Assembly (NCBI GenBank): GCA_037577475.1
Contig: CM075201.1
Span: 8,041,501-8,105,500, forward strand
Length of the DNA stretch: 64,000 bases
Source: Chaunax sp. Z400
Taxonomy: Eukaryota; Chordata; Actinopteri; Lophiiformes; Chaunacidae
Reading direction: 5' to 3'
Below, in pieces: positions 51,401 to 64,000 of this stretch (positions are counted from its first letter, which is position 1; each line of letters begins with the position of its first letter). Position numbers and translations under genes: made by a program. Below the pieces are notes generated by a model, which saw nothing but the letters and a program-made list of their open reading frames with translations, was not told the DNA's origin and ran no database searches.

Positions 51401-54062
51401 TATGTCTTGTTTGTAGACAAGCAGCCTGCTCTAATAGCCCTGCTGTGTTGATTTTGGCACAGCAGTAGCACAAACATGTTGCTGCGGAAGAGGCTACTTC
51501 TACTGTAATGTATTTACGGTCTAATTTGTGTCTCAGTGAGAGACCATATATCCTGTTTAGGGAGTGACACCTCTCCTCCTCCACTTTATGGAGCGGTGCA
51601 GGCATTTGATGGGGACTTGAACATGCTGTGCTGATGGATGAGCTTGTCAATGCAGCCCCACGATGCTGTGCTTCCAACAGAATGCACAGGGGTGGAGAGA
51701 CTCCATCATATCAAGAGGCATCACTCGAAACATAGTAAATAACTCATTGATAATACCTCAAAATAATCTTCTTAACAGTTTATGCTTCACTTCACTGAAG
51801 ATTGGTTGACAGTTTTTATGGTGGGTTGAGATATCATCGATACCATGGTTAAAAACATGACATTTTGGAAAGAATTCTGATCCGTTATGTTGCAGCATTT
51901 CACTTTTTCACATGATAAACATGCCTAAAATTGAGACTTTACAAATTGTATGTCAACAAGCTATTTTTTTCATCACGCCCTTTGTTGCTGACACTATTCC
52001 TAAGCGTCACTAATCCGCTGCCAGTGTAAAAGCTTGAGAATGAGAGATGGAGTTTGATTCTCTGAGGCTGAATTTCTGAATCGCTGACAGACATTTCAAA
52101 GCGTTCAATTTGTGGATGTTCACAAACAAATTCATGAAACATTCCGCTTTAGAACGCCTCTTTGAGTGACTTTCGACATAGTTTAGTGCCTCTATTTTTG
52201 CCCTATTTCTTTATGTGAACAATTTCAATCAACAGCATTTCCGAGTGACGCTTGAAGCTAGTCTAAAGGCCCGACTGAGTGACGACAAGTAGCATTTCAA
52301 ATTGTAAACAATTACTGTGTTCATGTATATATTTTAATACATTACTGCAGGGGGTGTAAAGCATCACAGTATAAATGAGTGCTGATGTTAATGTTAACAG
52401 TATGAGAAGTGAACTTTAGTCAGGCTAGCAACCAGTGCACACTAACCTCTAATTCCTCCCAATTTACTGCAGTTGCTGAAGCAATGCGATATTTTATTTC
52501 GAAAGGGTGACACTCATGGACCATGCAGAATGCAGATAGATGACATACCAACCCTTGGACTGAAGTAAACAAATGCATCCTGTTTGGGAGGTTGGCGTTA
52601 CAAAAAAGTTGCTCCGTCTACTTCCTGTGGTTTTCTATTATTGATGGGCAACAGATATATTTTTTGAGCATTCAGTACTCTGTATATAAAAAGTGAGCAA
52701 ATGACTTTTTAAGTTACTTCCAATTAAATCTGGGTACAATTTAAAACATCATTTCACATCAAATCTGAATTTAAGTTAAATCATAGCTGAAATGAAGTCT
52801 CATCAATTACAGTGTATCAGACAGGCATTAGTTACAAATCAATCATTATGGTTTCCATATTGATCGACTATAATATCTAAATACATATTGTCCAAAACAT
52901 ACATTGTCTCTACATAACATCGCTGATTGGTAAATGCTGATCGAATGGCTAGGACTGCAATTTTAAAGTCCAATGAAAACATGCATTAGCTTTAAAACAT
53001 ACAGTATTCCTATACAAATGATGCAATTTTTCTAAACAGCCTCAAAAGGCTGTAGGATATATGAATAATACTTGTTTCGTGCAAGGAACATGTAGCTGTT
53101 ACATTAGATTGCTGCAGGTTATGTATATCATAACTATAATATCTTGCATTCATAGAAAATAATGCATACAAATGAACACAATCTGCTATAAATAGAGGTC
53201 AGCACACATTATCATAATAAAGGTCTGGATATGAACCCTTGTCTGATATGTCCTACAGCACTGCCATGTAACAGCATATGTGTCATTATTCACAACCATT
53301 ATACACTGTAATTGGACTCATAATAGCCTATTGATCAGTGACACACAATCTACAATTTCAAATGCATTATTCACACATTAACTCTACAGTTTAAATAATA
53401 ATATGTAATCCTATACATGTATCTCAGTAACAGGAAGAAAAACACATTTGTAGAAAGGCTTTAACACATGCACATTTGCACATTTGCCTATATCTTTGTA
53501 TGAAAAATCTCTGGGAACTCAAAAGGTTATAGTCCTTTCGTGATTAAGCCTGCAGCTAAAATGTCAGTGTTTGTGAAAAGTGCTGCATGCATGTGTCCAG
53601 GCGGCCCCTGATGTCTCCTCAAGCTCTGACAGTTGACAGGTAAATTGTGAATTATTACATGATTGTGTCAAACAGCAGCAACCTCCTCTCTCCACTCACT
53701 TGTTTCCTCAGTAAACACAAAAGGTCTTGAAGGCAGGCAGCAGAGAGCAAACAAATGCATCATATTTTCTTTTCATATCAAGGAATACATGAATGGATAC
53801 AAATTTTATTGAACCATTTAATTAGACATGTTTTTAAATTAGACATCTCCATCAAAAGTGTTTGTTTGTTTTTTTTGCTTGACCTGTTATAATTTGTGAT
53901 AAAAGGAGTAAAATTATCATCCCAATAAACAACAATTATTGATTTTGTACCCAGGGATGTGTGTGCCACCATACTCATCTATTAAATATCATTATTGTCA
54001 CAATTTGCTATTTAAAAAGGTGGTATTATTTTCAGGACAGGTGTAGTTGATGGCAGTGAAGC

Positions 54063-54080
54063 AAAAAAAAAAAAAAAAAA
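54063..54080. repeat. Poly-A tract
   Basis: Eighteen consecutive A. Confidence 0.9.
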
Positions 54081-55747
54081 GCATTTACATTGCATGACAA
54101 AAAGTCAGACATCCATCAGATCCACAGTGGATATGATTTCCCACACTTGTACAAGCTGTCCCAGAAATACATACCCAGTATTTCTGTGGCTGTGTGACCC
54201 TGAAAATGTGTCTAGGAAAGTTTATGACACTCAAAGAAAGATTTTCCAGTTTTGCTGACTGCATGTCTCATGCTGTCAGTGGTGCATAACAGATTCCCCC
54301 ATTTAGATCTGCTAATATACACTGTGTCTAAACACACTCCTCCAGCACACAGTAGGGAAAAGAAACTCAGGAAACATTGTTTAGTAGCAGCAATGACACA
54401 ACAGGAAAAAAATATTTTGGTGTAATACAGGTATATTTTCTGACTGACTTATGTTTTCTGACATTGTGTGTGTGTCCTTTTTTTCCCGCTGTGGTGGAAA
54501 CCTTTTCACCTATTGCTCCTCAGGTGAAAAAATAAAACAGTACACCAGCTGTAACAAAAATGGCAACTGTTTTGGAGATAATGGTCCTCAGGTTCAGGAA
54601 AAAGCTTATGATTAAAATGTGTCACCCTTGCAGCTTTTAACATTATACTGTCAATTGACAAACACCTAGACTTGGTGCTCTTACCATTACTATTATTGAC
54701 TATCAACAAAAGCAACAACAATGTGAGATGATATGCAAAATGCTTTTTATGTCGATCACTTGCAGGGTGTAGTTCCACTGTTAAACAAAGCACTGCAGGA
54801 ATCAAAGCAACAACATCAAAACCGTTACCTCAGCCAACTACAGAAAATTGGTCTGATTTTAGAGGTGTGACTGTATGTTAATGAACACACAAGTGGTTTT
54901 GATTGTGTGTTATTTTGTACAAAACATAAAATTAAACCATTAATGTTTATGAACAATTCAGTTGCAACTCTATTAGCTCAAATCACTTCAATCGTAACTT
55001 AGAAATGATATGAAGGCTCAGTGAATCCACATTCAAGCTCACATGTCAGTGCCGATGTATGTAAACTGGTGAGGGCATTTGTAAAGTGGAGTGACTCATA
55101 AATTAATCCTTCATCTCCTTAAAATGTGAACTGTGTTTGAATTTTACATGTTGGAAGCACTGCAAAGAGCAGTATTTAGCAGTAGGCCTACTTTATCCTT
55201 AGCCATAGAGAGCAGCGTTCTTACATATAAGAAGTGGCACAAACCTCTCCACCTCTCTTCGTATACTTTGAAATTTGATGAGGACAAAAAAGTAATGTGA
55301 GTTTGAATTTTCACTCAAAGGCAAACTTTCTCTTGCGTGGAATTTGTATGGTTGGACAAAAATGTCAGGGTGCCAAATGTACCGCGTCAGTTTAGAAATC
55401 TGACCATGATATGTGAAAGAAGGTTATTGTTATCAACTTTGGACCTGAACTAGGTATGACTTCAGGCTATGGCCCCATTGTGTTTTCCAGCTCATAACTG
55501 CCAGCTGCAGTCATCTGTAGGCATCGGTGTGCAAAATAATTCAGGCGATAATAAAAAAAATGTTTTATTTCAGTGTGTTCAAACCTCTGTAACTCTATGA
55601 CAGTAGCACTCAGAGTGATTCTGACTGTTTGGGGAAGAAATTCAGAGTGTTTCCTTTCAAGAGATACCAAACCTATGCATGTGCTACAAATGGTTCAAGA
55701 ATAGCTTTCAATTTACTTTGGGTACGCACTGGATAGGCGATGTAGGC

Positions 55748-55772
55748 TAATTTAGCCGGAATTTAGCCGGAA
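55748..55772. repeat. Short tandem duplication
   Basis: AATTTAGCCGG is present twice in a row after TAGGCT. Confidence 0.85.
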
Positions 55773-56128
55773 TGCTAACAGGTTAAAAAAAAATAGTACA
55801 TAACAATAAGAAGATAATTAATCTCATCTTTCCAGATCCAAGATTTTAAATCTTGATGAGTGCAGAACAACATGCAGTGATGCCATTCAAACGACAGACC
55901 ACACAGGCAATGGTTGGGGCTAGGATAACCAGCAGGAAGTGAATCTACCACAAAAGCAAACTGTCATGACTTAAGGATGGTCTTTTAGCAGAAGATAAGG
56001 ATAGCATAGGTCTTTGCAGTTCAGATAATGGATATTTGACCTTTACCAAAGGTAAAACATATGAAACGGCTTTTTATGTAAATGTTACTTTTGATTACAT
56101 GTTTTTTTTTCCACTGTGAGTTAAACAG

Positions 56129-56191
56129 TATATGTAATGTATATGTAAAGTATATGTGTATATGTAAATGTGTATGTAAAGTATATGTGGT
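56129..56191. repeat. TATATGTAAAG-type minisatellite
   Basis: Imperfect units of GTATATGTAA, GTATATGTAAA, GTATATGTGTATATGTAAAT and GTATGTAAAGTATATGTG follow one another. It also generates several overlapping TGTAAA/TGTATA motifs. Confidence 0.85.
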
Positions 56192-56272
56192 ATCTAATGG
56201 TATGTGGGTTTTTCAATAAAGGTCAGCTTTTATCAAATAAAAGCCTCAACAAGTGGCTTGTTCTTGTATAAA

Positions 56273-56274
<2 letters not shown>

Positions 56275-56313
<39 letters not shown>
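56275..56313. repeat. (AAT)n microsatellite
   Basis: About twelve ATA/AAT units. Confidence 0.95.
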
Positions 56314-58076
56314 GCTTAGGCATTAAACTATTTCAGGTACTTCTTTTTTCGATTGAATATTAATGTCTTTCTGAAGAAGAAAAGAAAGATACAGGAATGA
56401 AGTAGGCAGTTTATTTACATGTTGCACAGCTAAATCATTGCAGTGAGCTTTTTCTTATATCCACCCATTTCTATTTTGTAATTATTTACAAAATAATTAA
56501 TTATGACAGTTGGTTTGTAGCCTATCCCAGCATGCAATAGGAAGACCCCTGCATTATTGACATCCATGTTTTTCCCCACCTACAGTAAAACAAAGTAATA
56601 TTAGGTATAATACCTTGAGTTCAACACGATGAACTCTAAATAGGAATTTAAAAAAAGTATTGTAAGCATAAATGTGTAAAGATTGTAAACAAACGGCAAT
56701 AGGAAGTAGATGGCATTTCACATCATGTCTACTGAAAATATGAGTTAATTAACTCCCTTAATGGAATTTGTTAGCTGCTGCAAGGACATACAGGAGGTAT
56801 ATCTCCTTCAAACAGTAATTTGCAGCTTATATTTTAATTTGTCTGAAGCATCAGGTGCACATCCATTCTCACAAAAGCTTTCAAATTTAATACTCGTTGC
56901 ATTATTTTTTAATAAAAATGAGATAGTAGGTTCAGACATATTGACCGTCGAGTATTGATCTGCACATTTCTACTTTATGTCAATATCTATGTGCTATCCC
57001 GGTGATGGATTTGTGACATTAAACGCTAATATTTACATTTGTGTGTCTTTTCTATAGTTCAAAATGAGTTTGGATGGCAGCAGGAAACCAGCGGAACTGA
57101 AAAACAAACAAAAAAAACAAAAATACTAAAAACTCAACATACACTGAAGCAGAGCAGCATAACAATTAATATTTTTCATGTATTGAATTGTAATTCTGTC
57201 CTGCAGTGAAATACATCACGACATTTACAAAGCAGCCACACACTGTTTGACTCTTTTACAATACTGACATGCCCTACAGTTTCATTTCTATGTCATTAGC
57301 AGCAGGATTTTTCCATCATCATCAGTCATTCTTCCTTCAATTATGCTCTCAATGGAGACATAATTTAATGTGCATCACTAATTTGTGAAAAGTAAAAAAA
57401 AAATATCTTATCAGTCCACTCCTTACACTACTGAGCACAGGAAACAACCAAGCCCAACTTGCCAGTGATTCTGTGTCTCCATTAAAGGATCATGATGTGT
57501 TCTATGATTCATGATGACCATGCAGGGGATTCTTGTAATTGGAGTGTATGAAAAGTGATAGCTCTCTGTGCAAGATTTCAGCTCTGTTATCAGAGTAGTT
57601 ACCGTTCTAGTGTCACATCTTCTTTCCCTTTCTTCTAGCACAGCATATACAAATCAAAGTCATATGCCAGCAGTGCACTGCTAATGGATGTTCCACATTT
57701 CTGCTGCTTTAATTTGATAAAATCCTATTGAAGTCATTTTCTTCTTCCACAATTTTTTCGACATAATTTCATCTGTTTTCTGATTTACTTGAAGGTTATT
57801 ATGAGGGTATTATTGCCAGTGTTAAGGTTATATTGTTGGTGCTATTTTGCGCATTGCCTCTTTCTTAAGCAAAGACAAAAACACATAAAATGGCAATTAA
57901 TTAGACTAGGAAAATTAATTTATGACTGCAAAGCAATGAAAGGAAGAGTTTATTATTAATTAATGAACTACTCCCTGCCAAAATCACCCTTTTTCTCTTG
58001 ACAGTGTGTCCAAGATAAATTTCTACTTGTTACTACACCTTACTTTTGTTATCTGTCTCTTTTGGTGATTTTCCTT

Positions 58077-58392
58077 TTCCATCCATCATCCATAACCACT
58101 TTTCCCTTGCAGGGATGAATGGGGATTGGAGCCTATCCCTGACATTTGGTGAGAGGCAGTACATCCTATAAAGAACTGACATATAGGGACACTCACATTC
58201 ACATCAGCTATAGTTAATTTAGAGTCACCAATTAACCCAACTTTCATATCCATGTGGATTGTAGGAGGATCACCCTGAGGAATTTCAGGCACAGGGAGAA
58301 CATGTAAAAACTCAACACAGAATGGTCCCAGCTGGCCAGCGGGCTTGAACTCAGAACCCTCTTAACTACAGTACTGCACAATTGTGCCGTCA
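58077..58392 (-). mobile_element. V-SINE-like tRNA-derived SINE, near complete
   Basis: Read on the minus strand, a tRNA-like head begins near 58392 and contains a B-box-like GAGTTCAAGCCC (complement of 58341-58352). The body follows, with complements of ACAGGGAGAACATGTAAA, TTAGAGTCACCAATTAACCC and GGAGCCTATCCC. It ends in a GGATGGA-type tail at 58077. Motif order matches the V-SINE/DANA-HE1 style of fish SINEs. The B-box is intact, but the copy is diverged and probably inactive. Confidence 0.8.
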
Positions 58393-59285
58393 GTTTTTTT
58401 GTCATTTGATTTTTCTAAACTGATAAAGACTTAACATTTATATTTTAACTGCATTTAGGCCTATTTGAGGTTATTGCAGATTCTTGTTGAGTGTGCTCTT
58501 TATAAAAAAAAAACCATTTATGTGAACCTTTATTCCTATTTAAAAGCTTTTTGTAATGTGTTGATAAAAAATAGCAATGTGTATGGGAACGTCTGTCTTT
58601 CTATTTATCTTTTCTTTTTTTCTTTTTTCTCACTATACTCTTGTTGCCTCGGTGGATTTGAGTTGGTTTAGCCATGAGGGGTGATGATTGGTTTGGCTTA
58701 GGGCGGGTCATGGCATCCCTTTACTAACTGTCTCCGCTGTCATCCGTAAATAAGTTATAAGAGGAAATTAGGGTCAAACTTGCTGATATGATTAATTTGC
58801 CATAAAAACAATGAATAAATAAATTACAATTCCAGATAATTATTAGTGTTACTGCATTAATGTTGACAGCCCTCATTGCAACATTTTAATATACCCAGAT
58901 AGCAGATTTGGAGTTTCATTTAAAGATATATCAGGATTGAGTCAAAACTGAATAATTCATAATACGTATTATATTCAGCCTAAAAAGTAGGAACCAGTGA
59001 GGGTACAGCACTTTGAGACAAACAGAGGGATTGAAATGACATTGATGGTTATGACTGAGGACATATGAGCATTAGAAAGACAAAGAACATGTACTTGCGA
59101 GACATATGATAATGCCACATACCAGGTCACTGGAAAAAGAGTAGGGAGAGTGAGACAGTATATGCCCTGCATCCCGGACATAGCCTCAAGATAATTAGGC
59201 TGCCAACAGGGTCATGATGCTTAACCACTCATTTGGTAACCAAGGCCACAGGAATAGATCTAAGTGAATTTAACAGTGGGCTGAA

Positions 59286-60130
59286 TCAAGTCAAGTCGAG
59301 TCAAAATGTATTTATATAGCATATTAAAAATAACCAACAGCTGACCAAAGTGCTGAACATTATTAAATAACAAATAACAGATGCCAAATACACAATAGAG
59401 AATTAAATGAAAATAGTAATAAAATGCAACAACACAATAATAAATAAAGAAATGCAGCTCAGTAAAAAAACAAATAAAAAATCAATTTAATATCAAGATG
59501 TCAAGCTCAACTGAATTAAAAGCCAGTGAGAAGAGATGGGTCTTCAGCAGCAATTTAAATATTTCTAGGGTCTGTGCTGATTTGATAAGAATTGGCAAGC
59601 TGTTCCAAAGATTAGGAGCAGCCACCGGAAAAGCCCGGTCATCTCTGTTTTTAAGGCTGGATCTTGGCACATCCAGGAGCAGCTGGTTGATAGACCTCAT
59701 TGATCTACCTGGAGTATGAGATCTAATAAATAAGAAGGAGAAAGCCCATTTAAAATATTAAAACCAAGCAATAAAATCTTACAATCAATCCTGAAACACG
59801 CAGGAAGCCCATGGAGGGAAGCCAATATTGGGGATATGTGATCACGCTTTCTTTTTACAGTTTAAAGTTGAGCAGTAGCTCAGATTGTCTAAACATAACC
59901 ATCTCTGTCTTAGTTTCATTGAGATTAAGGACATTTAGTTCTATCCAAGTCTTAATAAGGTTTTTAAAGACAGTTCATCAAAGGTTCCAGTGATTCTTTA
60001 TTGCATGTTTTTGGGGCATAATAATTTGAATATCATCTGCAAAACAGTGAAAAGGAATATTGTGTTTTTTTTAAAGAATGGATCCCAAGGGCAGCATATA
60101 AAATGAAAAGAGGTCTGAAATGGGATGAAG
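59286..60130 (-). mobile_element. 5'-truncated L2/Rex1-type LINE (RT C-terminus)
   Basis: On the minus strand a degenerate reverse transcriptase runs from about 60125 down. A decayed LFILYxxxLG block and an ADD-type catalytic region appear near 60115-60030. Downstream is the typical C-terminal end, including RAFPVAAPNLWNSLP and FKLLLKTHLFSLAF (59700-59482). The 3' end carries the complement of GTATTTATATAGC near 59310. Frameshifts break the frame, so it is a fossil. No clear target-site duplication is visible. Clade assignment between L2, Rex1 and CR1-like is by recall. Confidence 0.8.
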
Positions 60131-60487
60131 ACCACATGAAAGTCAAAAAAAATTGTTTTTTAATTTTAAAAAATGTGACAATGAGATCTCATTCTGAGGG
60201 CCTCAAATACTGGCAATTACATCCTTTCTTCATCCAGATTTAGATGGTACCCTTATTGTCAGCATGAGACATACTGGGCTTTAATGTTTTACCTCCAATG
60301 GAGTCACATCCATGTCAGTGTGAGACAATCAGATTAACTGCACAATGCATCATATTTTACAAAGTGAGAAAATCGCAAGATGCATGGAGTTCAGGGTTGC
60401 CTGGTGAGTCACACACTCAGGAGATGATGATAGATAACATGCAAGTTCCAAACAGAGGCGAGCAGAGCTTGCATCCTATTGGAAATC

Positions 60488-60792
60488 TATAGCCCCTTAT
60501 TCTTATGAGGTCGGAGAGGGCTGAAACCTATCCCAGCTAACAATGGACGAGAGGCAAGGTACACCCTAGACAAGTTGCCAGTTCATCACAGGTCCAACAC
60601 GTTGAAAAACAAACAGCCATCCACACTCACATTCACAGCTCGGGGCAATGGGTTTTTTTTGCATGTTTTTGGACTGTGTGAGGAGAAGAGAGAACCCACG
60701 CAGACACGGGGAGAACATGCTAGTTTCAAACAGAAAGGCCCCAGGTCGGGATTCAAACCCAGAACCTTCTTGATGTGTGGGAAGAGCACTAA
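60488..60792 (-). mobile_element. V-SINE-like tRNA-derived SINE
   Basis: The minus strand carries a B-box-like GGGTTTGAATCCC (complement of 60748-60760), then complements of CACGGGGAGAACATGC and TTTTGGACTGTGTGAGGA, and finally GGGCTGAAACCTATCCCAGC and TTCATCACAGG. Order and content match the copy at 58.1 kb, from which it is clearly diverged. The usual ATTTAGAGTCACCAATTAACC block is replaced by a T-run segment, so part of the middle is deleted. Confidence 0.82.
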
Positions 60793-62829
60793 ATCTTACA
60801 ATTAAATTACATTTTTAATTGTAAGATTTGGAAAAGTTTTTTTTAATGTTTTTTAATGTTTTTTTAACCTGCCAAGTTCCAAAATGTTCCTTGACAACAT
60901 TAAATTAAATTCAATATCCACCTATGCCAATTGTGTTCCCTTTAAAACATACATGGAAAAATAAATAATATGTTGACATATTTTCAAGGAGACAGGGTTG
61001 TACTGTATACACAGCAGCAAAATAAAAAAGAATCATGAGGAAAAGGCGGACCTTTAAAGTCTTAAGTACATTGAAATATTTTAAACCATAAAAGTCTCAA
61101 GATTAAAGACCAGAACATTTGCGGAAAAGGACACAGATGCCCCATCCACCGGAGAAACTAAATTTCTGCTTATGTAGATAGCAGGATGACATGAAAATCA
61201 TGTAATTTCCTGTGCCTAAAAATGTCAAATCAAACAAATTCAAGAAACCAATTATGAGATGCACAACTTAAAGGTCACTACAGAGCATGTGTAATGTGTG
61301 AAATTGCACTCATTTCTGTAGGTTTTTAGGAAATGTGGATAGACCATTCCCCCATCCAGTCTGTTATGAACGGAAACGTATTATTAAATTATTAAATGAT
61401 TAAATTAAAGTAAAAAGCATCAATACATCAATGGTTGAAATGCTCAGTTGTAGTTAAATCCCCTATTTGCCCAATTTCAAGCAGATATGCACAAACAAAG
61501 GTATAATACCGCCCTGTTATAAACGTCGTCATCATAAATGACATTTAGCATATGATCACCATTTTGTCCTTCAGGCATTCACTAAACTCAACAGTCCTCA
61601 AGTGTTCCAAGATTATCTCCTCAACTTCAAACTTTTAAATAGGCTATCTCAACCCTATTAAAATGTAAAGATCTGATAAAAAATGCTCACTGTGTGTTTT
61701 AGTCACTTAGACCTCATGAAATATTTCCCAGAGTGCAATGAAGCAACCAAATGAGGTGAGTGGATGACTTCTTCCAGGCCTGGCCACAGTGCTCACATTA
61801 GACAGCCCATCAAAAGGCACATTTGCACAGAGGGGAAAACACTGATGGTGTGATTAGGCTGGAGGTGACTCTCAAGGCCTCCGATGCAGTTTACATCGTA
61901 GGTATCCAATGACCATAGAAAATGTTTTATAGTGTTCAGCCTACTATTAGGCTATATTAGTTTTATCATATACATGACAGTGGCGGGTAATTTTTTTAAT
62001 TAAATGCAAAGGCTGGAAATGATTCATCTTGACACTAACATTAGAAAATCCGAACATTTTACAACATTAGAACCTTGAAAGTGGAAAGGAGGCCACATGT
62101 CAAGTCTTTTTATCCTTCACAATTTGGGCTTCAATATATACCAGGCACGAAGGAATGCATAAAATGGTGTCCATGCATCTGGGTTCAAAGGTACAGTGCA
62201 GCTGTACTCACTAAATCCACTTAAACTGAACATGTGCTTAATATAATGGAACTTAGAAGAGATAATTAAGATGAGAAATAAAGAAAATATATATTCTATT
62301 TATTGAAAAGGTAATGTAGGTCAGGAAAATGATCTTGTCTTTCAAAATTACTAGAGAAGGTACTGTAGTTTTGATTGATCTTATTCTGCCATTTCAGCTC
62401 TATTCCAGGTCTGATTGGGGCATTTTGCTGAGTATGTCGAAGAGAAGAACCTGTGTTTCTCAGTGAACCCCCATGTTCTCTGTCAATAAGTCAATTTCAA
62501 TGAAACATACACTGAATTTTATTAAACCAACTTTTGCTCAATGATAAGACATAATTATGTTTTATGAACATTTGTTAAGTAATACAAGACATGGTAATTC
62601 TAATGCATGATTTTAGCAGCAGCACAGCATTGTTCAATCTTGGGCCTAAAAATTATAGCTCTTATGAAAAATATCTTCCAAAACAAAGTGTCTGAAGGCA
62701 TACAGTAAGTAAGTCATTATACAGTATTATGTACTAAAGAGGTGAGTGACCAAAGTGAGTGTGATCATCTAAGGGTATATCTTTCATTCTTAATCTCTGC
62801 TGATACAGATCTTTTCTTTTACTTCGCAG

Positions 62830-62855
62830 GCATCATTTCCATGTGCAAAGGGCAG
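62830..62855 (+). other. Candidate microexon (26 nt)
   Basis: A strong acceptor (CTTTTCTTTTACTTCGCAG, ending 62829) and a consensus donor (CAG|GTAAGT at 62856) enclose just 26 bases. Both sites are far better than typical chance matches. A 26-base exon is not a multiple of three, so it fits a lncRNA or UTR exon, or a frame-changing microexon. No neighbouring exon is evident in the window. Confidence 0.3.
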
Positions 62856-63622
62856 GTAAGTTCCCCATTGTTCAACGATGCATGGTGCAGTGCAAAAGCT
62901 GTCGACAGCATTTTCATACAGTAGTAGCTGCAAGGAAGAGAAGAAATGGATGTGAGGTGCCACACATGCCTCTGTCCATTGTACTCACTTTTCAGTCCCC
63001 CCACCGGTCCTCAACGGTCTCTGGAATGTGGAACACAAAACACTGGCTGCAACCGGAGACTGACTAAAGGAGAGGCCTTTGATTGGAATCCAAATAATCA
63101 CTGAGAGGAATCACTCGTCAAAAATTGTTTTCCAAACACTGAAATGTAACGGGTGAGACTGCATGTTGTGAGCAATTGGTGTAGGAATATGCATGCTTTA
63201 TTATCCATGCTCGTAGCCGTGGTCAGTGTTAAAGAAGGAGGTTGTTGTAAGAATGGTGCGGCTTCAGCGTCAGCAAACCTGGTAAGGAAACTGATAAATG
63301 AGTGACCCCGACTCTGTCATCCACCACAGCTGAATCGCCCGCAGCAGGGCATTAAACAAGGCATGGAGGTGCTGCAGTTGTAGATCTGCTCTGAGGCCAA
63401 CAAGACAAGGCTGTAGTGTTTGTACTTGGTAGCTCCTGGCAGTGAGAACACCCCTTCTGCTGCTATTGCTGTACATAGGGATGTATTTTCTGCTAAACAT
63501 ACCTTGTTAAATCATGACTAAAAATCCTAGTTTACTGAACTTTACCTCTGCAGTGACAAAAGAGTCGGTAAAGTCCAATAGTATCTTTTACGTGGATGCC
63601 TTCCTGCACCTCGGGCAGAGTA

Positions 63623-63640
63623 TTTTTTTTTTTTTTTTTT
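63623..63640. repeat. Poly-T tract
   Basis: Eighteen consecutive T. Confidence 0.9.
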
Positions 63641-64000
63641 GTATGTGTAAGGCATTAGCACAAGTTTAGTCAGCAGTCTTGCATAATAAAAGAGTGTCAC
63701 CATCCCAACATCTTGTGCTCAGCAGGAAGCAAGTTGGCTCCCTGGTGCTGGTCTTGCTTAGTTTCTATGCAGGCATGCAATATAATGAAGGACATGCTTG
63801 TAGTTTTTCCTTAAGAGCTAGAATAGATGGCAAGCATATATTTGTGCAGTAAAATACTTCTACTGAGACTGTGTGGGAGGAAGAGACAGACAAAGGAGGC
63901 AGAGAGGGAGTAATTGTTTGAGAGCTTGTTATGTCATCACTGAGTAATAATTGTTGTAATTAGTGAGAATGTACATCCATCTCCTTCAGACCGGCTCATG

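Larger units (their letters stand above)
47577..58076. other. Intergenic DNA
   Basis: About 10.5 kb of AT-rich sequence. It contains (GT)n at 48391-48416, poly-A at 54063-54080, a small duplication at 55748-55772, a TATATGTAAAG minisatellite at 56129-56191 and (AAT)n at 56275-56313. No gene recognised. Confidence 0.6.
60793..64000. other. Intergenic DNA to the window end
   Basis: AT-rich sequence with poly-T at 63623-63640 and the microexon-like splice pair at 62830-62855. No protein-coding gene recognised. Confidence 0.6.

Noticed and set aside
58341..58392. Possible tRNA gene from the B-box-like sequence
   Set aside because: It is the tRNA-derived head of a SINE and does not fold as a complete tRNA.
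60586..60789. Two opposite ORFs of 67 and 76 codons
   Set aside because: Both lie inside a V-SINE-like copy and are not genes.

Overview
This window looks like teleost fish nuclear DNA. It is AT-rich with sparse coding sequence, long introns, many microsatellites, and degenerate copies of fish-type retroelements (RTE/Expander-like LINE, L2/Rex1-like LINE, V-SINE-like SINEs, a Penelope-like fragment). Nothing prokaryotic is present.

The only gene recognised with confidence is the 3' part of a delta-1 protocadherin on the + strand, best read as pcdh7 (protocadherin 7, one of the fish paralogues). Two coding exons encode the distal cytoplasmic tail: 3257-3476, carrying the RRVTF PP1-docking motif, and 21890-22263, carrying the CTxEC...GHSDxCWMP motif and the C-terminus ...KREIYL. 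They join in phase 1 across an 18.4 kb intron and give 197 residues. The large first exon (ectodomain, membrane segment, proximal tail) must lie upstream of the window. A probable 3' UTR of about 3.6 kb follows, with two good polyadenylation signals (25154 and 25815) and three Pumilio-type motifs. Two less certain splice units may create alternative tails: a coding-like exon at 16823-17010, and an acceptor at 24901 opening a short alternative last exon.

Layout: 1-3256 is intron; 3257-3476 is a pcdh7 exon; 3477-21889 is intron, with a 5'-inverted RTE copy at 5741-6355 flanked by an 11-bp duplication, a V-SINE fragment at 7317-7456 and the candidate exon; 21890-25835 is the last exon and 3' UTR. 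From 25836 to 64000 I see no convincing protein-coding gene. This fits the gene desert known beside PCDH7 in vertebrates. It holds a Penelope-like fragment near 29.1-29.4 kb, a cluster of three retroelements at 58.1-60.8 kb, simple repeats, possible regulatory elements and some uncertain exon- or ORF-like signals (27.9-28.3, 44.3-44.9, 47.4-47.6 and 62.83 kb).

The best prospects are alternative-tail exons of pcdh7 and a textbook twin-priming LINE insertion. I found no clear evidence of a wholly new biological system. Conservation and transcript claims could not be tested here.
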